Below are positions 8,181 to 16,362 of a DNA stretch of 64,000 bases, piece by piece (position 1 is the first letter of the stretch; each line of letters starts with the position of its first letter). The notes beneath the pieces were generated by a model. The model saw only the letters and a list, made by a program, of their open reading frames with translations, did no database searches and was not told where the DNA came from. Both the position numbers and the translations under genes were made by a program. Source of the stretch: Megamonas funiformis (GTDB lineage: Bacteria > Bacillota > Negativicutes > Selenomonadales > Selenomonadaceae); the NCBI RefSeq assembly GCF_010669225.1, contig NZ_CP048627.1, forward strand, positions 2,369,292 through 2,433,291, given 5' to 3'.

Positions 8181-9167
8181 TTATTTATGACTATATAAAC
8201 ACCATGGTTCTTCTGCCATATAATTGCCATCATTATAATAAGCAGCTCTAGCTCTACAGCCACCACAGCTGAATTTATATTTACATTTACCACAATTACC
8301 TTCAAATTCAAAAGTACGCAATTTATTCAATACTTCGCTGTTTTTCCAGATTTCATCAAATGGAGTTTTGCGAACATCGCCAAGTTCCATATTTAAATAA
8401 GCACATGGCTGTACTTTTCCGCGAGGGCTGATAATGCAATAAGATGTGCCAGCCAAGCAACCACGACGGAAACGAAGTTTCATACCCATCTGATCAGCTA
8501 TACGCATAAATTGAGGTGCACAAGTAGGTTTTAATTCGATATCCACTTCTTGCTGTTTTTTCATAATTCTTGTGATAACATCTTCATATTCTTTAGCGCG
8601 AAGTGTTTCTGCTTCGATATTTTTTCCTCTACCTGTTGGCACTAAAAAGAAAATATGGTGAGCCACAGCGCCTTCTTTAACGGCAAAATCTGTTAAAGCT
8701 TCCAATTCATGTTGGTTCCAATCCATCACTGTTGTATGAATTTGAAATGGCAATCCTACTTTACGACAATTTCTCATACCACGAACAGCGCCTTCCCAAG
8801 CATTAGGAAATTTACGGAAATTATTATGTTTTTCTGCGTCCATGGAGTCAAGAGAAATTCCCATGCCCATAGCGCCAGCATTTTTTAATTTTAAAGCCAT
8901 TTCTTCTGTGATAAGCGTGCCATTTGTACCAAATACAGAGCGAAGACCTAATTTTGTAGCGTATTCCACAAGTTCTACGATATCTGGACGCATAAGTGGC
9001 TCTCCACCAGAAAAAATCATGATTTTAAAGCCAGCTTTTGCAATCTGCTCTAAAAGCGTTTTCGCTTCTTGCGTATTTAATTCTTCATCTGCTTTACAAC
9101 CAGCATCACGATAACAATGGTCGCAAAACATATTACAAGCATTTGTTGTATTCCATGAAATAATCAT
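8181..9167 (-). CDS. ahbD: radical SAM heme synthase AhbD (NirJ2 type)
   Basis: A 328-residue radical SAM protein. The CxxxCxxC cluster motif is CNMFCDHC (residues 11-18), followed by the SAM-binding FSGGEPL. The C-terminal SPASM-type region has several Cys (RGCLAGTSYC, CGKCKYKFSCGGCRA) for auxiliary 4Fe-4S clusters. This matches the NirJ2/AhbD group, which decarboxylates the two propionates of iron-coproporphyrin III to vinyls to give heme in the siroheme-dependent route. Its ATG overlaps the ahbC stop by one base (TAATG). AhbA/AhbB siroheme decarboxylases are not in this window. NirJ versus AhbD naming rests on neighbourhood and family length. Confidence 0.88.
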   Translation of the reverse strand: MIISWNTTNACNMFCDHCYRDAGCKADEELNTQEAKTLLEQIAKAGFKIMIFSGGEPLMRPDIVELVEYATKLGLRSVFGTNGTLITEEMALKLKNAGAMGMGISLDSMDAEKHNNFRKFPNAWEGAVRGMRNCRKVGLPFQIHTTVMDWNQHELEALTDFAVKEGAVAHHIFFLVPTGRGKNIEAETLRAKEYEDVITRIMKKQQEVDIELKPTCAPQFMRIADQMGMKLRFRRGCLAGTSYCIISPRGKVQPCAYLNMELGDVRKTPFDEIWKNSEVLNKLRTFEFEGNCGKCKYKFSCGGCRARAAYYNDGNYMAEEPWCLYSHK

Positions 9168-10357
9168 TATTTTTCAGCTCCTGTAATACCAATTTCTTCA
9201 TCAGTTAAATAACAAGAAGGGTCTGATTCCCAAAAATCTCCAGTGCGAGCTTCAGCACGTGTTCTAAAATTACCATTACAATTATCTAAGAATTTGCATT
9301 TACTGCAACGACCTTTTAATAATGGTTTTCTATCTTTCAATCCTGCCATAATAGGATTTGTTGTATCTTGCCAAATATCACCAAATTTACGTTCACGAAC
9401 ATTGCCAAAAGTATGGTGTTGTGTAAATTGGTCAGGATGTACATATCCAAGTGGGTCAACTTCGGCAAAAGCCATACCAGAACGGTTACCACCATTCATT
9501 GCGATATATTTTTTAATCTGCTGAGCAAGTTCATCTTTGCCTTCTTGAAGTGCTTTTAAATACATATATACACCATCGCAATGATTATCTACAGTCAAGA
9601 TTTCTTTTTTCAAACCACGTTCTTCAAAATCACGAGTGCGACGAATGATTATATCCATAGCACGGCGAGATTCTTCAGCTGTTACATCTTCATCCATCAT
9701 TTGATTGCCACGACCAGAATATACTAAATGATAGAAGCACACACGATTGATATTTTCTTCTTCAATGAAATCAAAGATATTTTCTAATTCTTGGATATTA
9801 TGATGATTGATAGTGAAGCGAAGCCCTACGCGTTGGTCAACTGCTACACAGTTTTTAATACCATTCATAGCAGCTTCAAAAGCTCCAGCTTTTCCGCGAA
9901 ATTTATCATTTACTTCACGAAGACCATCTAAGGAAATGCCCACATAACCTACACCAATATCTTTGATTTTGCGAGCTACTTCTGGTGTAATCAAAGTACC
10001 ATTAGTAGATAATGTAGGACGTACACCTTTTTTCGCTGCATAGTCTGCAAGTTCAAAGAAATCTGGACGAATTAATGGTTCTCCACCAGAAAATAATAAT
10101 ACTGGCACATTGAAATCTGCTAAATCATCAATGAATTGTTTTGCTTCTGCTGTAGTCAATTCATTTTGATATTTTTTAGCATCAGAACTCATATAACAAT
10201 GGCGACATTTTAAATTACATGTACGTGTAGAGTTCCAAACTACTACTGGTCCCATGCCTTCTCTTACGCCATTTCTTGCTTTATGAGCATTATCTGTATA
10301 ACGAAGAGAGTCTCCAAAATATTCTGTTGCAAATAATAATTTCGTTACGCTTATCAA
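9167..10357 (-). CDS. ahbC: radical SAM protein AhbC (NirJ1 type), 12,18-didecarboxysiroheme deacetylase
   Basis: A 396-residue radical SAM protein with the cluster motif CNLKCRHC at about residues 49-56, FSGGEPL after it, and a C-terminal CSKCKFLDNCNGN segment plus a last Cys in DPSCYL. It fits the AhbC/NirJ1 family, which removes the acetate side chains of 12,18-didecarboxysiroheme to give iron-coproporphyrin III. The start is a TTG at 10357: AGGTG lies eight bases upstream and the family N-terminus (MISVTKLLFATEYFG) begins there. It is upstream of and translationally coupled to ahbD. The 176-base upstream gap holds no ORF. Confidence 0.87.
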   Translation of the reverse strand: MISVTKLLFATEYFGDSLRYTDNAHKARNGVREGMGPVVVWNSTRTCNLKCRHCYMSSDAKKYQNELTTAEAKQFIDDLADFNVPVLLFSGGEPLIRPDFFELADYAAKKGVRPTLSTNGTLITPEVARKIKDIGVGYVGISLDGLREVNDKFRGKAGAFEAAMNGIKNCVAVDQRVGLRFTINHHNIQELENIFDFIEEENINRVCFYHLVYSGRGNQMMDEDVTAEESRRAMDIIIRRTRDFEERGLKKEILTVDNHCDGVYMYLKALQEGKDELAQQIKKYIAMNGGNRSGMAFAEVDPLGYVHPDQFTQHHTFGNVRERKFGDIWQDTTNPIMAGLKDRKPLLKGRCSKCKFLDNCNGNFRTRAEARTGDFWESDPSCYLTDEEIGITGAEK

Positions 10358-10533
10358 GTTATTTCACCTATTCCTTATTTTAATTCTAGTTTATACAAGC
10401 AAATATTTATATATTCAATATATGTATAAGTAATTATGAACGACATTCACATTTACAATATATTTATAATAACAATATAAAGGTTAAAGGTCAATAAAAA
10501 GCTTTTATAATAATTTTTCTATTTTGACCAAAA

Positions 10534-10580
10534 AAATATCTTTTTATCCCCATATATTCTACAGAGATAAAAAGATATTT
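10534..10580 (-). terminator. rho-independent terminator of the AT-hook gene
   Basis: Perfect 15-bp stem, 10534-10548 with 10566-10580, just after the stop at 10586 on the minus strand, followed on that strand by a seven-base T run. Confidence 0.85.
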
Positions 10581-10585
10581 ACATC

Positions 10586-11536
10586 TTAATAATTTATTCT
10601 TTTTTTACCAGCGACTAAACGTTTTAAAGAATTTACTTCACGTGTAAGTCTATTGATAGCTTTTACTAAAGCAGCTACTGGATTTGCTTGTTCTACAGTT
10701 TCTACTTTTTCCACTTTTTCTACTTTAGAAATGCTTTCTTCTTTTGCTTTAACTACTGGTTTTACTTCGATATTTTCTTTTTTCTGTACTGGTGTTTCAT
10801 CTACATTTTGTACAATTTTACGAGGACGACCTCTTCTTTTCTTTGCTACTTGTTCATTTGTTTTTACTTGTGTTTCTACTTTTTCTACCTTAGTTTCCAC
10901 TTTTGTTTCTACTGCTTTTTGTGCATTTTTTGGTGGACGGCCTCTTCTTTTTTTCTGTGGTGCTTCTTCTTCTTTTACTTCTTTTTTAACCACAGGTTCA
11001 GCTAATTTTATATTTTGCGCCATAGCAGCAATTTTATTTACACGTTTTTTAACTGTTTTTGCTTTATTTTCTGTAGCTTCTACTTGTGATACAACTTCTG
11101 GATTTTTACGAGGACGACCGCTTTTTTTCTTTGGCATATCCACTGTATATTCTTCTTTTTTTGTTTCTACTACTGTTTCTACCACAGGATTTTTACGAGG
11201 ACGACCTCTTCTTTTTTTTGTTGGTTCACTATTCATTATTTTTTCTTCCTTTGTTTCTACTGATATATTTTCTTTAGTATCTATGATTAATTGACCATCA
11301 GCATATAATTTTCTCCATCTTGCTGAAGCTCTTTCTATGCGTTTATTGCCTAAAATTGATGGGTCAAAACCTGCTTCAATAAAAATTTCTGTAGGTTTTT
11401 TCCCTGCTAAATAATTTTTTACATAATAAGATTTAAATGCTTCTGTATAAATAATTCTTGTTTTTTCTACTGACTCTACATTAGGGTTTTTACTGAGAAT
11501 TTTTCTTTGTTCTTCGGTAAATACTTTTGCTGCCAA
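10586..11536 (-). CDS. AT-hook DNA-binding protein with transposase-type HTH N-terminus
   Basis: A 316-residue, very Lys-rich protein. Residues ~10-82 (FTEEQRKILSKNPNV, then AGKKPTEIFIEAGFDPSILG and RWRKLYADG) resemble the HTH_Tnp-type helix-turn-helix found in the small orfA helpers of IS3/IS150-like transposases. Residues 100-245 carry four AT-hook motifs (cores RGRPRK at ~110-115, SGRPRK at ~139-144, RGRPPK at ~198-203 and RGRPRK at ~235-240) in Lys/Glu/Val-rich linkers. The last ~35 residues (AALVKAINRLTREVNSLKRL) look like a short amphipathic or coiled-coil helix. It probably binds AT-rich DNA as a nucleoid protein or global regulator; that role is inference. Own terminator, no operon partner. 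Confidence 0.82.
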   Translation of the reverse strand: MAAKVFTEEQRKILSKNPNVESVEKTRIIYTEAFKSYYVKNYLAGKKPTEIFIEAGFDPSILGNKRIERASARWRKLYADGQLIIDTKENISVETKEEKIMNSEPTKKRRGRPRKNPVVETVVETKKEEYTVDMPKKKSGRPRKNPEVVSQVEATENKAKTVKKRVNKIAAMAQNIKLAEPVVKKEVKEEEAPQKKRRGRPPKNAQKAVETKVETKVEKVETQVKTNEQVAKKRRGRPRKIVQNVDETPVQKKENIEVKPVVKAKEESISKVEKVEKVETVEQANPVAALVKAINRLTREVNSLKRLVAGKKRINY

Positions 11537-11626
11537 TTCATTTCGCCTCTTTCATATGTATATATCTTATTTATAATCATAATATATACCATTGATAAAT
11601 TCAATATATTATGCTAAAAAATCCCC

Positions 11627-12193
11627 CTAAAATTTTCCAATTAGTCCTAAAATAAGTCCTAATACACCAGAACCAGCCAAAATTTTTATAATTCCCACTT
11701 TTTTTCTAACAGCAATAAAAGCTACAATTAATACAAATAAACCTAAATAATCAATATCTGCTACATTTATTGGCATTTTTTCTGTATTGAACAAAGCTAA
11801 AAATATAAAACTCATACCAGCAGAACAAATTAATGCTACTACAGCTGGTCTTAAGCCATTTAATATACCTTTAATCACCCCAATATTTCCATATTTAAAA
11901 AATAATTTTGCTAAAATAATACCTAAAATAAACGATGGCGTTACAAATCCCAATGTTGCCACAATAGCACCTAAAAACCCTGCTACTTTCATGCCGACAA
12001 AAGTCGCTGCATTAATACCAATAGGGCCAGGAGTCATCTGAGAAATTGTAAAAATATCTATAAATTCACTCATGCTAAGCCAGCCATGTACATCTATTAC
12101 TTGTGCTTGGATTAATGGCATGGAAGCATATCCACCACCAACACAAAATAAACCTACTTGAACAAAGCTCCAAAATAATTCTAAATAAATCAT
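11627..12193 (-). CDS. chrA: chromate transporter subunit (short-chain ChrA type)
   Basis: A 188-residue single-domain CHR protein. It has the N-terminal GGGYASMPLIQ and the TPGPIGINAATFVG motif that define each half of ChrA. About six membrane spans are expected. It pairs with the gene 43 bases upstream, another single-domain CHR protein, so the two probably make the heterodimer that larger ChrA proteins make in one chain. Chromate efflux is the annotated family function, but many members have no tested substrate. The ATG at 12193 is followed directly by the hydrophobic first helix. Confidence 0.87.
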   Translation of the reverse strand: MIYLELFWSFVQVGLFCVGGGYASMPLIQAQVIDVHGWLSMSEFIDIFTISQMTPGPIGINAATFVGMKVAGFLGAIVATLGFVTPSFILGIILAKLFFKYGNIGVIKGILNGLRPAVVALICSAGMSFIFLALFNTEKMPINVADIDYLGLFVLIVAFIAVRKKVGIIKILAGSGVLGLILGLIGKF

Positions 12194-12236
12194 GGTAAAA
12201 ATCCTTTGCTATTTTTCTATCACTAAATTAATTATT

Positions 12237-12794
12237 TTAATTATATTTTTTATCCCTCATTAAAATTAAACCAATAATTCCATCAATAACGATTAAATAC
12301 ATTACATTTATATCCGTAAAAAAACTCATGCCAAAGGTAAAACAAATAATAAATAAGGATAATATATATTTTTTCTTTAATTCTTTTTTCAATAAATCGT
12401 AGGCTACATTGATAATCAATGCTGTAGCACCACATTGCATACCTTTTAATAGCAATTTCACATATGGATTTGTAGCAAATAAATTATAAAAAATACAAAT
12501 TAAAGATAAAGTGATAAGCGGTGGCAATACAGTAGCTAGTAAAGCTGTCAAAGTTCCTTTTACGCCACGCATTTTATATCCTAAAATTACAGCAGAATTA
12601 ATCGCCACTACCCCTGGCATAGATTGAGCTATAGCTACTAAGTCTAAGGCATCTTTTTCTTTTATCCATTTATATTCATCGACATATTTTGCCTTCAATA
12701 GCGGTATGATTACAAAACCGCCACCCACAGTAAAAGCACTGATAATAAATGTGGATTTAAATAATTTCCAATAAAAATTCTCTGCCTTTTCCAT
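12237..12794 (-). CDS. chrA: chromate transporter subunit (short-chain ChrA type)
   Basis: A 185-residue partner of the next gene, with GGGFVIIPLLKAKYVDEYKWI near the N-terminus and the variant proline motif SMPGVVAINSAVILGY. In it the usual P-G-P is P-G-V, as in one partner of other short-chain CHR pairs. It is first in the two-gene unit. The two proteins are clearly homologous but divergent, as expected for obligate antiparallel heterodimers. Substrate assignment to chromate is by family only. Confidence 0.86.
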   Translation of the reverse strand: MEKAENFYWKLFKSTFIISAFTVGGGFVIIPLLKAKYVDEYKWIKEKDALDLVAIAQSMPGVVAINSAVILGYKMRGVKGTLTALLATVLPPLITLSLICIFYNLFATNPYVKLLLKGMQCGATALIINVAYDLLKKELKKKYILSLFIICFTFGMSFFTDINVMYLIVIDGIIGLILMRDKKYN

Positions 12795-12821
12795 TTCAAC
12801 ATTCCTTTTACATAAAATAAA

Positions 12822-12863
12822 GAAATCACTATTATCGATTGAATATACAATAATAGTGATTTC
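12822..12863 (-). terminator. hairpin after the asparaginase gene
   Basis: Perfect 14-bp stem, 12822-12835 with 12850-12863, beginning 20 bases after the asparaginase stop. The T-run beyond it on the minus strand is short and mixed, so termination strength is uncertain. Confidence 0.65.
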
Positions 12864-12883
12864 AAATTAACTTAAAATACTAT

Positions 12884-13879
12884 TTAAAAAACAGCTTTAA
12901 TTTCACCAATGATATCACCACGATGATTTTTCAATACAGGTGGATACATTGACAATAATTTATTATATTCTTCTTCATTAATATAATTAAAATGTTTGAG
13001 CATTGCAATTACCATTGGAGTTACTGCTGCATAGCTTCCATCTTCGATTTTAAAAGCCATACCAGATTTTAATTCACGAGAAGCTAAGCAATATACTGCA
13101 TCTGCACCAATTTTAGCCAATACTCGTCCATTTGTTACTTCTGCTACTGCTTTATCAATTCTACCTGTTCCAGAAACCATCTGCGGATATGCACACATAG
13201 CATCACGAATTTTTATTGCAGCTTCTGTGTATTCGCCCCAATTTCCTTCCTCTGCATTCATCAAACGAGCATAAGCATATGCCATTTTATCAAGTGGTAA
13301 ATAAAATACAGGCACACCACAACCATCAATACCAATATCCAATTCATCTTCAGGAATACCAGCTGACATAGCTACTATTTGATGAATGATTTTTTGAGCT
13401 TCATGGTCTGGTTTTATATAATCTTCCACCGGTATATTCAACAACTGACAAAGAGCTATGATTGCTGAATGTTTACCAGAACAAGGATTATGCAATGCTG
13501 ATGGTTTTAAATTATTTTTTACTAATTCTTTGAAAGCTTTTCCACTCATAGGACGAGCAGAACCACAGTTTAATACTTCTTCAGTTAAACCTAATTTATG
13601 CAAAATAGATTTTACTGTTTCTACATGAATATCTTCACCGCTATGAGAAGAAGCAAGTATTGCTAATTCTTGTTGTGTTAAATTATATTGTTCAACGCCA
13701 CCTAATTTTACGAACTGTAATAATTGAAAAGGTTTCGCTGCACTGCGCCAAAACATTGGTAGGTGAGCATTGCCTACTTTATCAATAATATTGCCATCAA
13801 CGCCAACACAAACAGCATCGCCTCGATGAATATTTTCTACATATTTTCCTCTTGTGTAATGTAATAATTCTACACTCAT
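12884..13879 (-). CDS. asparaginase, Rhizobium etli type II-like (PF06089 family)
   Basis: A 331-residue protein of the ReAII-type asparaginase family, unrelated to the AnsA/AnsB fold. It has the Ser-x-x-Lys motif in RSAAKPFQ (~46), the SSHSGE motif (~78), the Cys-containing NPCSGKHSA (~131) and GIDGCGVPVF (~184). These enzymes use a Ser-Lys tandem and a zinc-binding Cys to hydrolyse L-asparagine to aspartate and ammonia. Full length for the family. The divergent cbiB gene starts 145 bases away. A second, unrelated asparaginase is encoded at 47.2-48.1 kb. Confidence 0.88.
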   Translation of the reverse strand: MSVELLHYTRGKYVENIHRGDAVCVGVDGNIIDKVGNAHLPMFWRSAAKPFQLLQFVKLGGVEQYNLTQQELAILASSHSGEDIHVETVKSILHKLGLTEEVLNCGSARPMSGKAFKELVKNNLKPSALHNPCSGKHSAIIALCQLLNIPVEDYIKPDHEAQKIIHQIVAMSAGIPEDELDIGIDGCGVPVFYLPLDKMAYAYARLMNAEEGNWGEYTEAAIKIRDAMCAYPQMVSGTGRIDKAVAEVTNGRVLAKIGADAVYCLASRELKSGMAFKIEDGSYAAVTPMVIAMLKHFNYINEEEYNKLLSMYPPVLKNHRGDIIGEIKAVF

Positions 13880-14024
13880 TTTCTCACCTCAATAATAAAA
13901 TCTTTAGATTATATTTTATCATACCATAGCACTTTATTTTTTTGTAGTAATTTATTGATTTTAAAATATCTAGCTTCTATAATTAATATGCATAGAAAAA
14001 TTTTAAAAATGTGAGTTGAATGTA

Positions 14025-15005
14025 ATGGAAATAGCTTTAATTGCTTTTTTAGCCTTCGTCATTGATTGCATAATTGGCGACCCTAATTCTAAATATCATC
14101 CTGTAGCTTTGATGGGAAAATTAATTGATATCCTCGATAAATTATTGCGTAAAGATAATGCTACTGAACCTACAAAATTAGTCTGTGGCTTTATTTTGGT
14201 GGCTATATTATTGTGCTTCAGCTATGGCATAACTTATGGCATAATCACACTTCTTGATATATTTAATTGTCCTAGTTGGCTCAATATCTTTATCCAGGCT
14301 GTAATCTTAAGCTTTATGATTTCACCAAAATCTCTAGCTAAAGCAGGCAAAGATATTTATGATGAATTAATCAATCACAATCTTGATGAAGCTCGCAAAA
14401 AAGTAAATTATATCGTAAGTCGCGATGCCAATCGCATGAATGAACAAGATATCACTCGTGCCACTGTAGAAACGGTAGCGGAAAATATTGTAGATGGTAT
14501 TATCTCACCTTTATTTTATTTCTTTATCGGTGGACTACCACTCGCTGTACTTTACCGCATGAGCAATACCATGGACGCTATGATTGGCTATAAAAATGAT
14601 AAATATCTTTATTTTGGCAGAACAGCTGCCCGCATTGATGATGTTTTGAATTTCATTCCTGCGCGCATAACAGGACTTTTATTAATCATTGTAGCTTTTT
14701 ATTCAAAATTAAATGCCAAAGGCGCTTTAAAAATGATGATGCGTGATGCTAAAAAACATCCTAGCCCTAATGGTGGTTATACAGAAGCTACAGTAGCTGG
14801 CGCACTAGATATTCGCCTAGGCGGTATAAACTATTATTTTGGTCGTCAATCTTTCCGAGCTTATATGGGCGAAGCTATCAATGAGTTAAATGCTCAACAT
14901 ATTCAACAAACCATAAAATTAATGTACAATGTTTCTACTTTATTTTTAATCATTATGTGCATTGGTTATATCATAATCACAAAATATCAAGAACTTAGTC
15001 TCTAA
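14025..15005 (+). CDS. cbiB: adenosylcobinamide-phosphate synthase CbiB/CobD
   Basis: A 326-residue inner-membrane enzyme that attaches (R)-1-amino-2-propanol phosphate or its analogue to adenosylcobyric acid. Family marks are DCIIGDPNSKYHPVALMG near the N-terminus, SRDANRMNEQDITRATVETVAENIVDG in the middle (here spanning ~127-152) and HPSPNGGYTEATVAGAL near ~246. About five membrane spans. I chose the ATG at 14025, nine bases after GTGAG; an in-frame TTG at 14016 is too close to that site. It sits 25 bases before cobO and faces the riboswitch-controlled B12 operon. No riboswitch is visible in its own short leader. Confidence 0.92.
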   Translation: MEIALIAFLAFVIDCIIGDPNSKYHPVALMGKLIDILDKLLRKDNATEPTKLVCGFILVAILLCFSYGITYGIITLLDIFNCPSWLNIFIQAVILSFMISPKSLAKAGKDIYDELINHNLDEARKKVNYIVSRDANRMNEQDITRATVETVAENIVDGIISPLFYFFIGGLPLAVLYRMSNTMDAMIGYKNDKYLYFGRTAARIDDVLNFIPARITGLLLIIVAFYSKLNAKGALKMMMRDAKKHPSPNGGYTEATVAGALDIRLGGINYYFGRQSFRAYMGEAINELNAQHIQQTIKLMYNVSTLFLIIMCIGYIIITKYQELSL

Positions 15006-15030
15006 ATCATAAGTAGGTGAATAATAGATA

Positions 15031-15570
15031 ATGCAAGATACTCAATATAAAAAAGGATTAGTAATCGTTCACACTGGAAACGGAAAAGGAAAAACTACAG
15101 CAGCTTTAGGGCTTGCAATCCGTGCATGGGGCGAAGGCTTAAAAGTTTTAATTCTCCAATTCATCAAAGGCAGTTGGAAATATGGCGAATTAAAAGCCTT
15201 AGCCAAATTTGCTCCAGATATCACAGTGAAACAATGCGGTGAAGGTTTTACTCGCCGAGGCAATACAGATATAAAAATCCATCAAGAAGCTGCTAAAAAA
15301 GCACTTCAAGAAGCCAAAATGGAAATGATAAGTAATAAATGGGATATGATTATCTTAGATGAAATAAATTATGCTATTGATTTTAATTTAGTCGATTTAA
15401 AAGATGTCTTAGATTTAATCGCCGAAAAACCTGCTGATTTACATCTCGTTATGACTGGACGAAACGCTAAAGAAGAAATCATTCAAAAGGCTAATTTAGT
15501 AACGGAAATGAAAGAAATCAAACACCCTTATAAAGAAGGCATCAAAGCCCAAAAAGGTATTGAATTTTAA
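15031..15570 (+). CDS. cobO: cob(I)yrinic acid a,c-diamide adenosyltransferase CobO/BtuR
   Basis: A 179-residue CobA/CobO-family enzyme. The P-loop is HTGNGKGKTTAALG (~12-25), followed by ILQFIKGSWKYGE and the Walker-B-like MIILDEINYAID. It transfers the adenosyl group from ATP to the cobalt of corrinoids, making the cofactor form. It follows cbiB closely and ends at a strong terminator shared with the ABC-2 permease gene on the other strand. AGGTGAATAATAG precedes the ATG. Confidence 0.93.
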   Translation: MQDTQYKKGLVIVHTGNGKGKTTAALGLAIRAWGEGLKVLILQFIKGSWKYGELKALAKFAPDITVKQCGEGFTRRGNTDIKIHQEAAKKALQEAKMEMISNKWDMIILDEINYAIDFNLVDLKDVLDLIAEKPADLHLVMTGRNAKEEIIQKANLVTEMKEIKHPYKEGIKAQKGIEF

Positions 15571-15578
15571 ATTTAAAT

Positions 15579-15623
15579 AAAAATGCACTCCAAGGAAAAA
15601 TTTTCCCATTGGAGTGCATTTTT
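15579..15623. terminator. bidirectional rho-independent terminator
   Basis: Perfect 15-bp stem, 15579-15593 with 15609-15623, closing both the cbiB-cobO unit (+) and the long B12 operon (-). The stop codon of the minus-strand permease gene (15623-15625) touches it. Confidence 0.9.
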
Positions 15624-16360
15624 TAATTTTTTATCTTACCTAAAATGCGATTGCAAATAATAAATAATACAATCATATATAAGCATAAAATACCAATAGA
15701 TAATATGGAAATCTCTTGATTATGTGTGATAGCACGCAACAAAGTCGATGTATGCGTCAATGGCAAAGCTTCAATAAAATAATGCAGTAATAATGGCAAT
15801 TTATCCGTAGAGAAAAATGTGCCACATAAAAATGACATCGGCAATAAAATATACGTATTAAATCTTGCCATATCTTCAAAAGTCTGTACTGTCATTGCTG
15901 CTGAAAAACCAATTTCAGCAAAGATGATACAATTTATAATCAATATGATTATAAATAATGGCGTAATCGCAAATTTTGCACCAAATAAATAAGCTAAAAC
16001 AACGATAATAGCCGAAGAAATCATGCCACGAAGCACAGCAGCCAAAATCTTTCCTGCTACAAAAGCTATTGGTCGAATAGGTGATACTAAATATTCCTCT
16101 AAAGATTTATGATATATGCGCTCTGCATGTACAGGAGTTAAACTATTAAAAGCTATATTCATGGAATTCAAAGCCAAAATCCCTGGAACTAAAAAATCTA
16201 AATACGAACCAGTCCCTGTATTAATACTTCTACCTAAGCCCCAGCCAAAAGCCACCATATATAAAATAGGTGCTACCATACGGCTTAAGATGAATTTTAT
16301 CATACGATGTTTCAAGACTACCCAGTCTCGCCAAAAAACAGTCCAAATATCATATAGCAT
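15623..16360 (-). CDS. ABC-2 type transporter permease
   Basis: A 245-residue membrane protein with about six spans and the ABC-2 family profile (VPGILALNSMNIAFNS, then LSVPLYISPIRPIA-like YLVSPIRPIAFVAGK and PLSFLCGTFFS-like PMSFLCGTFFSTDKLP). It is two bases after the partner ATPase gene and last in the riboswitch-headed operon. ABC-2 permeases export drugs, polysaccharides or lipids. Its place behind B12 uptake and synthesis genes hints at a corrinoid- or metal-linked export role, but nothing in the sequence names the substrate. Confidence 0.87.
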   Translation of the reverse strand: MLYDIWTVFWRDWVVLKHRMIKFILSRMVAPILYMVAFGWGLGRSINTGTGSYLDFLVPGILALNSMNIAFNSLTPVHAERIYHKSLEEYLVSPIRPIAFVAGKILAAVLRGMISSAIIVVLAYLFGAKFAITPLFIIILIINCIIFAEIGFSAAMTVQTFEDMARFNTYILLPMSFLCGTFFSTDKLPLLLHYFIEALPLTHTSTLLRAITHNQEISILSIGILCLYMIVLFIICNRILGKIKN

Positions 16361-16362
16361 AA

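Noticed and set aside
9243-9559. Plus-strand frames inside ahbC
   Set aside because: They are opposite a well-supported radical SAM gene and have no family resemblance or ribosome site.
10653-11294. Long plus-strand frames of 213 and 105 codons opposite the AT-hook gene
   Set aside because: They are antisense shadows: their Phe/Ser-rich sequences mirror Lys/Glu/Val codons of the minus-strand gene and they lack ribosome sites.
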